From RUG563 sp045590215 (GTDB lineage: Bacteria; Bacillota; Clostridia; Christensenellales; Aristaeellaceae): a stretch of 64,000 nt of DNA. Under the pieces are notes generated by a model. That model was not told the origin of the DNA. It worked only from the letters and a program-made list of their open reading frames with translations, and did no database searches. Both the position numbers and the translations under genes were made by a program. The stretch is taken from NCBI GenBank assembly GCA_045590215.1, contig JAZNQO010000035.1, forward strand, positions 1 through 64,000. Direction: 5' to 3'. Of this stretch, positions 14,680-24,000 are shown in pieces (within the stretch, counting starts at the first letter, position 1; each line of letters starts with the position of its first letter).

Positions 14680-15237
14680 TCATTTCCAAGATGTTAGAAA
14701 TCTGCTGTGCTCGTGCCAGGTTTCCTGTGTGAGCAAAGCGAATTTTTGAATATGCTCCGGGCCTCTTTGGGTTTCTGTATATCCCCAGCGAAAGCCTGTC
14801 AAGAATTTCACTTGATGATCGTTCATGCGTGTCGGCATCTGGACAAGGTAAGTATAGGCGGTCCATTTCACTTTGTCGCAATCCCGCAAATTCCGGCAGG
14901 GGGCATCGAAAAGGTTCGCCGGGTATCCGTAAGAAAAATAGGGAATATGAGCCGCTGCAAAATCCGGCGTTACGTCAACGGAAACCTCCCGTCGGACGAC
15001 GCCGTTTTTGCTTTCTTCTCTTTCAATAAACTGAATAAAGCCGCAATATCGTTTGTAGCCTGTTGCTTTCATGTTCCGAAAAAAGGCATGAATGACAGGG
15101 TATCCGATGCTGTCCTCGACAGGAAAGGGAAGATGCAGAAGATGAAATCCTGCTTCCTGCGGATTTTTGTTTTCTTTATATTCCACGGTTAACGTTTCTT
15201 CCGTATCAAAAAAGGGAACTTTTATCTCGGTTATCAT
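14680..15237 (-). CDS. Protein of unknown function
   Basis: A 185-residue cytosolic protein with no signal peptide or membrane segment. It begins MITEIKVPFFDTEETLTVEY and is rich in aromatic residues (FHLLHLPFPVED, CGFIQFIERE, HIPYFSYGYPANLFD). I do not recognise the family. Translation signals are good: AGGAGAGGATAATCAGC precedes the ATG at 15237, and a promoter with 17-bp spacing lies 30-60 bases upstream. Codon use on the minus strand is normal, so I take it as a real, single-gene unit. A shorter overlapping frame on the same strand (14636-14881) lacks such signals. Confidence 0.65.
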   Translation of the reverse strand: MITEIKVPFFDTEETLTVEYKENKNPQEAGFHLLHLPFPVEDSIGYPVIHAFFRNMKATGYKRYCGFIQFIEREESKNGVVRREVSVDVTPDFAAAHIPYFSYGYPANLFDAPCRNLRDCDKVKWTAYTYLVQMPTRMNDHQVKFLTGFRWGYTETQRGPEHIQKFALLTQETWHEHSRFLTSWK

Positions 15238-15269
15238 GCTGATTATCCTCTCCTTTATGCCTTAATTTC

Positions 15270-15298
15270 ATTCTATCACATTCTTGGGAGGGATACAA
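15270..15298 (-). promoter_or_regulatory. Sigma-A promoter for the unknown gene at 14680-15237
   Basis: On the minus strand TTGTAT (15298-15293), 17 bp and TAGAAT (15275-15270), with TGTGA before the -10. Confidence 0.6.
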
Positions 15299-15302
15299 GA
15301 AA

Positions 15303-15325
15303 AGCTGCGCCAAAGCTGACGCAGC
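15303..15325 (-). terminator. Terminator of the ABC transporter gene
   Basis: On the minus strand, downstream of the stop at 15346, AGCTGCG pairs with CGCAGCT and is followed by TTTTCTT. Confidence 0.65.
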
Positions 15326-15345
15326 TGAAATGGACTGTACGGTTC

Positions 15346-17178
15346 TTATTTGTCGCCGCTTTCCATGTCCAGAATTTTGCGGAACTGGGTTTCGTACAGT
15401 TCCCGGTAAATGCCGCCCTGATCGAGCAGTTTTTCGTGGGTGCCCTGCTCCCGGATTTCGCCGTCTTTGAGGACGAGAATCTGGTCGGCTTTCAGGATAG
15501 TGGACAGGCGATGGGCGATGACGATGCTGGTGCGGCCGCTCATGAGCACTTCCAAAGCATCCTGAATGGCGGATTCGGAAATGGAGTCAAGGGCGGAAGT
15601 GGCTTCGTCCAGAATGAGGATTTTGGGGTCTTTGAGGATCACCCGTGCGATGGACAGCCGCTGCTTTTCGCCACCGGAGAGCTTGAGCCCGCGATTGCCC
15701 ACCATGGTATCATAGCCTTCGGGCTGGCGAAGAATGAATTCATGAATACTGGCAATGCGGCAGGCCTCTTCAATTTCTTCCATGGTGGCGTTTTCGTTGG
15801 CATAGCGCAGGTTTTCCAAAATGGTTCCGTTAAAGAGATAAGTATCCTGCGTCACCACGCCGATGCAGGAGCGAAGGTAAGTGAGGTCAATATCCCTGAC
15901 ATCCACGCCGGCTACTGTGACGCTGCCCTTCAGCACGTCATAAAGCCGAGGGATCAGGTTCACAACGGTGGACTTGCCGCTGCCGGAGGGGCCGACGATG
16001 GCATACATCTGGCCGGCAGGCACGGTGAAATGAATATCCGTAAGCAATGGCTTTTCGGGCACATAGGAAAACGCCACGTGATTAAACTGAATATCGCCGT
16101 TTTGCACTTCGGGCTTCTTGCCGTTTGCAGGGGACTGGATGGTGTTTTCCATATCGAAATAATCAAAGATACGGGTGAAAAGAGCCAGAGAACGGGTGAA
16201 ATCCACCTGCAGGTTCAGCAGGGACTGCACCGGGCGATAGAGGCGGTTGATGAGGGAGACAGTGGCGGTGATGGTACCCACGGTGAGGGTGGGATCCATC
16301 TTGGAAATGATGAAATAGCCGCCGGCGAAATAGATAAGCAGGGGGCCGATCTGGGTGAACATGCCCATCACCACATGGAACCATTTGCCGCTGCGCTGTT
16401 CTTTCAGGTTCAGCTGCGTCACTTCTTCGTTAACGTTCACAAAGCGTTCGTATTCTTTTTCTTCCCTTGTGAAGAGCTTTACCAGCATACTGCCGGAAAC
16501 GGACAGGGTTTCGTTCACCAGCTGGTTCATTTCGTCGTGCTTGGCCTGGCTTTCGGAAAGCAGCTTCCACCGGGTTTTGCCAACGCTCCTTGTGGGCAGA
16601 ATGAGCAGCGGAATTACCACAATGCCAACCAGTGCCAACTGCCAGCTCATGCTGAAGAGGGCCACCAGTGTGGTGACAACAGTTGCAATATTGGAAACGA
16701 TGGAAGACAACGTGCCGGAAATAACGGAAGACACGCCGCCGATATCGCTGTTCATCCGGGTGACAATATCGCCCTGCTTTTCGGTGGTGAAAAAGGAATG
16801 GGGCATATGCTGCAGATGGTCATACATCTGATTTTTCATATCGAAGATGATGCGTTGGGAAATCCATGCGTTGATGTAGCTTTCCAGGACGCCGATCACC
16901 TGGCTCACTGTCATCGTAACAAAGGCGGCGACGAGCAATTTCACAAGCAAGCGCATATCCTGGCCAACCAAGGCTTCATCCACGATTTTCCCCGTGATGA
17001 TGGAGGGGAGCAGGCCGATGGCGGCGGACAGCAAAATGGCCACAAACACCAGCACAAATTGCTTCCAATAGGGCTTCAGATACGATAAAATACGGAAAAT
17101 CAGTTCTTTGGTTACCTTGGGCATATTCTGCTTTTCTTCGTCACTGAGGAAACGGCTGGGACCTCGGCCTCGCTGCAT
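15346..17178 (-). CDS. ABC transporter, fused permease and ATPase (multidrug/lipid exporter type)
   Basis: A half-transporter of about 610 residues that would act as a dimer. Residues about 25-330 form a six-helix ABC_membrane domain. The ATPase domain has Walker A GPSGSGKST near 385, the Q-loop VVTQDTYLFNG, the signature LSGGEKQR near 490, Walker B ILILDEATSALD and the H-loop AHRLST. It is of the MsbA/BmrA-like exporter class; the cargo cannot be told. The start cluster is ATGATG..ATG at 17187-17176. I prefer the ATG at 17178 because AAAGG lies 9 bases before it, but 17187 or 17184 are possible. It is transcribed divergently from shikimate kinase and ends in its own terminator. Confidence 0.9.
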   Translation of the reverse strand: MQRGRGPSRFLSDEEKQNMPKVTKELIFRILSYLKPYWKQFVLVFVAILLSAAIGLLPSIITGKIVDEALVGQDMRLLVKLLVAAFVTMTVSQVIGVLESYINAWISQRIIFDMKNQMYDHLQHMPHSFFTTEKQGDIVTRMNSDIGGVSSVISGTLSSIVSNIATVVTTLVALFSMSWQLALVGIVVIPLLILPTRSVGKTRWKLLSESQAKHDEMNQLVNETLSVSGSMLVKLFTREEKEYERFVNVNEEVTQLNLKEQRSGKWFHVVMGMFTQIGPLLIYFAGGYFIISKMDPTLTVGTITATVSLINRLYRPVQSLLNLQVDFTRSLALFTRIFDYFDMENTIQSPANGKKPEVQNGDIQFNHVAFSYVPEKPLLTDIHFTVPAGQMYAIVGPSGSGKSTVVNLIPRLYDVLKGSVTVAGVDVRDIDLTYLRSCIGVVTQDTYLFNGTILENLRYANENATMEEIEEACRIASIHEFILRQPEGYDTMVGNRGLKLSGGEKQRLSIARVILKDPKILILDEATSALDSISESAIQDALEVLMSGRTSIVIAHRLSTILKADQILVLKDGEIREQGTHEKLLDQGGIYRELYETQFRKILDMESGDK

Positions 17179-17327
17179 ATACATCATCCTTTCTGCCTTG
17201 GTATCTTATTCAGTGCCATTTTAGCAAAGTTTCCGGGCGTTGTAAATAAATTCCCGCATCGTTCACAATAATTTAAATATCCGGTGAAAAAATGAAGGTT
17301 TTGTCGTATGGAGTGGGCGCAGATGAC

Positions 17328-17356
17328 TTGAAGGATAGCGAAAATTATGATAAAAT
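17328..17356 (+). promoter_or_regulatory. Promoter of the shikimate kinase gene
   Basis: TTGAAG at 17328-17333, a 17-bp spacer and TAAAAT at 17351-17356, 45 bases before the start codon. Confidence 0.55.
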
Positions 17357-17400
17357 ACACAAGAAAAGGGAAAGAAATGCAATAAAGGATGGAAACAACC

Positions 17401-17916
17401 ATGCTGAAATCGCACATTTTTCTGGTGGGCATGTCTGGGGCAGGGAAAACCAGCCTGGGCAAACGGCTGGCGCAAAACTTGAATGTGCGCTTTGTGGATA
17501 CGGATCAGAAGGTTTCCGAACTGATGGGCGGCCTGACGGTGAACGAGATTTACGCCACGCTGGGGGAGCCCTTTTTCCGCAACGCTGAAACAGGCATTCT
17601 CATTTCCATGGTGGGGCAGCCGCCCTGCGTGATTTCCACCGGCGGCACGGCGGCTACCAATCCCGATAACGTGACCATCATGAAAAATCATGGGGTGATA
17701 ATCCATATTGACCGCCCTTTGGATCAGATTCTTTCCGATATCAAGATGGATCGCCGTCCCACGTTGGCCGGGGGAACTTATGAAGACGTGATTGATTTGT
17801 ATAACCGCTGCATCGGCCATTATAAGGCGGCGGCGGATTACCGGCTGGATAATTCCAAGGGCTATGTGATGGGCATCCGCAACCTGACGGAGCTGGTGGA
17901 AAACCTGGAATGGTGA
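17401..17916 (+). CDS. aroK: Shikimate kinase
   Basis: A 171-residue P-loop kinase that would phosphorylate shikimate to shikimate-3-phosphate in aromatic amino-acid synthesis. The Walker A motif is GMSGAGKTS near residue 13. FVDTD with its Asp pair contacts shikimate and magnesium. The FFRNAE segment has the substrate-binding Arg, and STGGTAATNP corresponds to the usual STGGG loop. The ATG at 17401 is preferred over the ATG at 17389 because AAAGGA lies upstream at better spacing. It stands alone, away from other aro genes, with its own promoter and a terminator shared with the convergent glucan synthase gene. It fits physiologically with the aromatic-acid operon 3 kb upstream. Confidence 0.88.
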   Translation: MLKSHIFLVGMSGAGKTSLGKRLAQNLNVRFVDTDQKVSELMGGLTVNEIYATLGEPFFRNAETGILISMVGQPPCVISTGGTAATNPDNVTIMKNHGVIIHIDRPLDQILSDIKMDRRPTLAGGTYEDVIDLYNRCIGHYKAAADYRLDNSKGYVMGIRNLTELVENLEW

Positions 17917-17997
17917 AAAAGTGGCAGTGAAGTGGGAAAAAAGAACGTTTTTTGCTGAAATTTCTCGAAATTGCTACGGAAATATATAAGAAATATG

Positions 17998-18030
17998 AAA
18001 AAAAGTGGGTTTTTACGCCCACTTTTTTGT
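17998..18030. terminator. Bidirectional terminator between aroK and the glucan synthase gene
   Basis: AAAAAGTGGG and CCCACTTTTTT form a stem around an 8-base loop with T-runs on both strands, between two convergent genes. Confidence 0.85.
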
Positions 18031-18033
18031 TTT

Positions 18034-21000
18034 TTAGTTTTTGCGGTAGGGGAAATGGGCTTCGTGGGTGCGGCCATCTTCTGTGAGGGTAAGCCAGCCG
18101 TCTTTCAGCCGTTCGCCGTCCAAAGTGGCAAAGAGGGTGTTTTTGGAGGCGGTCAGATGATAGGTGGTGCTTCCATGACGCCAGATGAAGGAAAATTCTT
18201 CCATTGTTTCATTCGGGCAGGGGTTCAGCCGCAATCGATTTCCCTTCTTTTCAAAGCCCAGCAGCACCGTCACATACACATAATACAGCCATGCGGCACT
18301 GCCTGTATAAAAGCTCCAGCCGCCCCGGCCAAGGTTCTCCCCGGCGTACACATCGCCGCAAAGCACATAGGGCTCGGTTCGGTATCGCTGCAATTTTTCC
18401 GGGGTATCGGTATGGAAAAGGGGCAGGATGTCTCTGGCAATCTGCCATGCGGCATCATATTCTCCGATGCGGCACAGAGCCATGATGAGCCACGGTACGG
18501 CATGGGTATACTGGCCGCCGTTTTCCCTGACCCCTGGCAGATAAGAGCCGATGTATCCGGCCTTTTCCCGTGGGGTGAAAGGCGGCGAGAGCAAAAGCAC
18601 CATGCCCTTTTCCTTCAGCCACAATTGCTGCAGCGCATGCTGCAGGGCAGTGCGCACATGATCCCGTGGAGCCCCGGCAAGGCAGGCGAAGCACTGGCTG
18701 ATGAGGTCTGTCCGGGGCGGATTCGTGGCAGGGCCGCCAAGGGCTTCGCCGGTTTTGTACCATGCACGCAGATACCACGCCCCTGTCCATGCTTTTTCCA
18801 TGTTTTTGAGCAGTTCACTCCGCTTTTCCCGAAGCTTTTTGGCCGTTTCCGCATCGCAAAGGGGCGCAAAATGCTGATACACCATGCACAGGAAAAAGCC
18901 CAGCCAGACGCTTTCGCCGCCCACGGTGTTCATGCCATCGTTCCAATCACCGCTGCCCATGAGGGGGATGCCGTGCGGGCCGAAAGCGACGCTTTCCATG
19001 GCCAGCATGCAGTGAACCATGAGGGAGGCAGTTTCTGGGGAAAGGTGGGGCGTTTCATAGCGGTCGTCTTCTTCCGGCGCAAGGGGCGCAGAAACAAGGA
19101 AGGGAATCTGCTCTTCCAGAACCTCAAGATCGCCCGTGGTTTCCGCATAGAGGGCGGTGAGGAAGGGGAGGAACAATTTATCGTCGCTGATGCGTGTGCG
19201 TACGCCGGTTCTGGGGGCATGCCACCAGTGCTGCACATCCCCTTCCCGGTATTGATGGGCGGCGCACAAAAGCAAGTGATTTCTGGCAAAGCCTGGGTTC
19301 GTCAGCAGGCAGCAAAGCACATCCTGCAATTGATCCCGAAAGCCGAAGGCACCGCCTGCCTGATAAGGCCCGGTGCGGCCATAAAGCCGGGCACACAAGG
19401 CCTGATAGGGCAGCCAGCGGTTCAGATACAGCTGCAACCAGCTTTCGCCGCCAAAGAGCAATAGTTTATCTAGTTTCTCCTGCCAGAAACGCTTTGTTTC
19501 CTGCAAGGCGTCTTGCATGCCCTGATGCAGAAAACGCCCGGCAAGGGCATGGGCTTCCTGCCGGTTTTGGGCAAAGCCGATGATGAGGGGAAAGGTTTCA
19601 GCCTGATGGGGTTTCAGGTGCACGGAGCACTGGAAAAGGGCGTTGCTGCCGCCCTGAAAGGCAAAAAGGGGAAAATCCGCTTCCGAAAAGGGCGGCGCAA
19701 AGCATTCTCCCTGCGGCAGATGGGCAAAGGAGAGCCCTTTCTGACGGGAGGATGCAGCATAAGCGAAGCCGTCTTCCGTGAAGACGCCGGTTTTTCCATC
19801 CCGTTCAAAGCGGATGAGGCAGCGCAGGGTGAAATGGGCTTCCTTTTCCGATTGCAGCTGAATCAGCCGCAGGCCGAAGGGCTCGGATGCGTGGCTGAAG
19901 AGGATCATTTTGCATTTGATGGAAAAGGGCATGGAGTGATATTCCGTGACGCCTATGCGATGGAAAACCGTGCCGCCGGTGAGGGAAAGAGAATGGCCTT
20001 CTGCATCTGTCAGGAAATAATATTCGCTGCCGTCCGGGCGATGTACATCCAGGGGGTGTTTGGTGATGCGGTTCATCTGGCTGTTATCGGAAAAGGAATG
20101 GAGCACGGCATTTTCGCAAAGCAGTGTGCCAAACCGCTGCCCCATCAATAGATTATGCCAAGGGGCAGGGGGCGGCGCAAAGATGCAGTAGTCCCCGTCC
20201 GCCGTAAAGCCGCCGCAGCTGTTTTGATGAAAAAGGGGCGGCAAAGCAGCAGGCGGTGCGGCGTCCGGCAGGGGATGCGCGGCGGGGAAGGGGCACTCGA
20301 TGGCGTTCAGCTGCCGGGAAAGGGGCGTGCCGCTTTCCAAGTAAAGGGCACTCAACGACCGCAAAGCCTTGGCGTTTTCTATGCCGCCTGTGCAAATGAA
20401 AATCCGCTCTTTTCCGGCGGGCACGGCATCTATGGCGGCATGGACGGCGTTTTGCAGGGGGGTGAAATAATCTTCCTTTTCTTTATTGCAAAGGAACAGC
20501 AGCAATGTCTTGATGCCGGATGTTTCCATCAGGGCATGGGCGCAAAGGGCGTGGCGAATCAATTTCTTATCCGGCGATTGTAAAAAGACGGTGAGCAGGG
20601 GCTCGTCTCCGGAAATGCCGTATTGCCAGAGGGTGTGGATGGAGGAAGGGATAGAAACAGCCTGATGGGGCTGGCCGGAAAAGCACAGGCTGCCAAGCAC
20701 ACGATTGTATAAAGGAACCGATTGGGGAGAAAGCCCAAGGAAGCGCAGGGACATGGCGGCTTTTGTTCTGCAAAGGGAGAGGGTGGCTTCGTCGATGGGC
20801 GTTTCAAGGGGTGGAATATCCGCTTGCAGGGCTTTTTCGCCGGTTACAAACTGCACATGGGCTTTCTGGCCGGGGCGCAGGCGCACCAGCCCCCGAAGGG
20901 ACAGGCAAGGGGCAATGACGGCACCTGTTCGATAAACGCATTTTCCGGCACTTTGGCACAGCTGGGAAGGGGCGTTCAAATGCCCATCCCGGCCAAGGAA

Positions 21001-24000
21001 AAGCAATCTATCCCCCTGCCGGTGCAAGGCCGCATAATCCCCCGTGATGCGGTGGACAAGGAAGGGAATATCCTCTTTTTGAGACAGGCGGCGGCAAAGC
21101 AGCCCGTTATCGCCCTCTTCTTCAATCAGCACCGATAAATCCCGGAAATTGGGATGGGCTTTGTCTTCCCGGTAAGTGCTTTGGGTGACTTCCAGATAGG
21201 AAATCACCTCAATTTCCGCATCCAGCGTACCCTTGTTTTCCAAGCGAATATCGCAAACGGCTTCATCGGAAAGGGGCAGCACAAGCAGACGCATTTCCCC
21301 CTGCAATTGGAAGGCATGAAAGGGAATGCGGATGCAGCCGTTTTCAAAGATCAAATTTTCACGGGTCTGGGGGCAGATGAACGCCCCGGACTGCACGTTG
21401 CGCAGGTAGAATCTTGGACCGCTGGGGAAGGACGGATGAAAGCGTGTCCACAGGCGGCTTTCGCTTTTGAGGAAGCCGTCGCCCTTGGCGTTCATCACCC
21501 ATGTGACGCTTTTGCCGCAGAGGGCATGGGCGGCAAGGGGATAGCCCACGGGGCAGGGAAAGGCGAAGGAAGGGAAGGGGGCAGCCGCTTCTTTTTTCCT
21601 TGGCAATGGCCGGGAAAAGGAGGGGAGCAGCGGCTTTCTTTCGCACAGCAGAAAGGAATAAGCCTTGGCCTTGGCCGGCGTCATAAAATGGCGCACCAAG
21701 GAAAAGTCCGTAAGTAAATTGCATCCGGCGCACAGGATCATGCCCTGATGATGGGCCATATGGCTTTTCACCAGATGGGGCGGCGCATCCATAGGGGTTG
21801 GGGTATAGTCTGCTGCTTCAAAAAGCCCTTCATCGGAATACCAGGAAAGCCGCCGCATCCATTGTAGATTGCGGATGGCGGCATCGGGCAAAAAGGGCAG
21901 GGCAAGCATGGAGGCGTAGGGGGCCACCACGTTTCCCTTTGTGTGCTCGGACACCGCAAGGGAGGGCAGGCCGAACGCCCGGTATTGATACTGCAAATCG
22001 GTGTCAAAGGCGAAATAGCCGCTTTCGGAAATGCCGAAAGGGCGATGACCTGCGGCGGTAATCTGCGCCCGGATGGCGTTCAGGCAGCCGTCAAAAAGCA
22101 GGGTGTTTCTGTGCAGGGGCAAAAGCAGATGGGGCATCAGATATTCAAAGGCCGTGCCGCCCCATGAAAGCAGGGCTGCGCCGCCGCCCTGCCGCACGGT
22201 CATGCGGCCAAGGGAAAACCAATGCTTTAGCGGTACCTGCCGCTGCATGACGGCCACGAAAGAGGTGAGCCTGCATTCGCTGGCCAGCAAATCATAATGG
22301 CTTTGGGAAAGCCGCTTTTCATGGGTATCATAGCCTATATGGAATAAATGGCAGGAGGGGTCATAGAGCCGGTCAAAGCGCATTTTTTCTGCCAGATGAT
22401 CCAGCCGCAGGGGCAGCGTTCGGCCTTTTTCGTCCAGGCTTTCAAGGCACTGCCTGACCCCTTGGGCGCAGGCCAGCAGGCAGGCGCAGAGGTTGCCGGA
22501 ATCCACCGTGGAAACAAACCTTGGCGGCAGGGGAGAAAGCGTTTCAAGGCTATACCAGTTATATAGATGCCCCTGCCATTTCTCCAATCGCTCCAAGGTT
22601 TCCACGGTGCGCAGCATGCGCCGCGCCATTTGGGGAGCGGTGAGGAAGCCCATTTCCTTGGCTGCCAGAACGGACAGAAGATACAAGCCGATATTGGTGG
22701 GCGATGTGCGAAGGGCAGGGCCTTTATCCGGCTGCAGTTGCACATTATCCGGCGGAAGGAAGAAAGTGCCTGCATGGACGTTCTTTTCAAAAAAATGCCA
22801 TGTATCCCGGCAGAGGGAAAGAACGGACGCTTTGTCCTCTTCCGAAAGGGCGGGGTGCAGCGGCTTTTTGGCGTCCATGAAGCGCACAAAAAGGGGTGAT
22901 ACGAGCCACAGGATGCCCGGCACAAGGCCGGGCAGAAAGCCGCCGGGCAAAAGGGAAAAAAGGATGGTGGCTGTCCCGGCTGCCAGCGGACACAAAATAC
23001 ACAAAAGGGGCAGGCCGCTGATTGTTTCCGCCTGATCCGCCGTGACCCATGAGAGCAGGTGCTTGCGGCTGATAAATTGGCGATACAGGGATCGGATAAT
23101 GGCATCCAGCTGGGTGTAGGCCTTGCCGGGGAATAGCAGCATTCGCTTTATCATGCCGTGCAGCGGCCATGGCAGCCCAAAGAGAAATAAGAGGGGCTGA
23201 TGAAAGACTGTGCCGAAAATAAGCAGCAGCATCTGGCAAAGGGGTACAAGGGAAATGCGCAGGTTATCGTATATTTTCCATCGGGAGAGCAGGGGCAAGG
23301 CTTTGTCTTTCAAAAAAGGCAGCAGCTGCCAGTCTCCCCGTGTCCATCTGTGCAGCCGTTTTTGCCAGCCGGAGAGATGGGCAGGCTGGGTGTCATAGAG
23401 GGCAATATCTTCCGCCGTGGCGGCATGGGCAAATTCCCCTTCGATCAAATCGTGGCTGAGGATGCGGCCGGAGGGAAAGCGGCTTTGTGTGCGCTGCAAA
23501 AAGAGGGAGGGGTCAAAAATGCCCTTCCCGGCAAAGGAACCGCAGCCGAATACATCCTGATAGACGGACTGGACGAAGGTGTGATAGGCATCCACGCCGC
23601 CTTGGGCGGACAGGAAATACTGAGTGCGTGTATGGAAGTTTTCGGCCAAGTTTTCCATCCTTGGCTGGATGACGGCGATGCGGCCTTTCTGCAAGGGATG
23701 CTCCATGGCTCCCTGCAATTTGGCGGCTGCGCCGGGAGGCAGGAAGGTATCGGCATCCAAGGTAATCACATGGTCGTAGGAATGGGCGAGGGAAGAAAGC
23801 GGGCAGGAGGCATAAAGAAAAGCATCCGGGCTTTCCCTGCCGCAAAGGAGAAGATTCAAATCTTCCAAGGCTCCTCTTTTCCGCTCCCGGCCGCAGAAAG
23901 CCTGCTGGCCTTCATCCCAGCTGCGGCTGCGCTGAAAATAAAAATATACGCCGTCTGTTTCATTGTTCAGGGCCTGAATGGAAGCTTGAGCGGCGGCAAG

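Noticed and set aside
14636..14881. Short minus-strand frame overlapping the unknown gene at 14680-15237
   Set aside because: It lacks a ribosome-binding site, while the overlapping longer gene has both a good site and a promoter.
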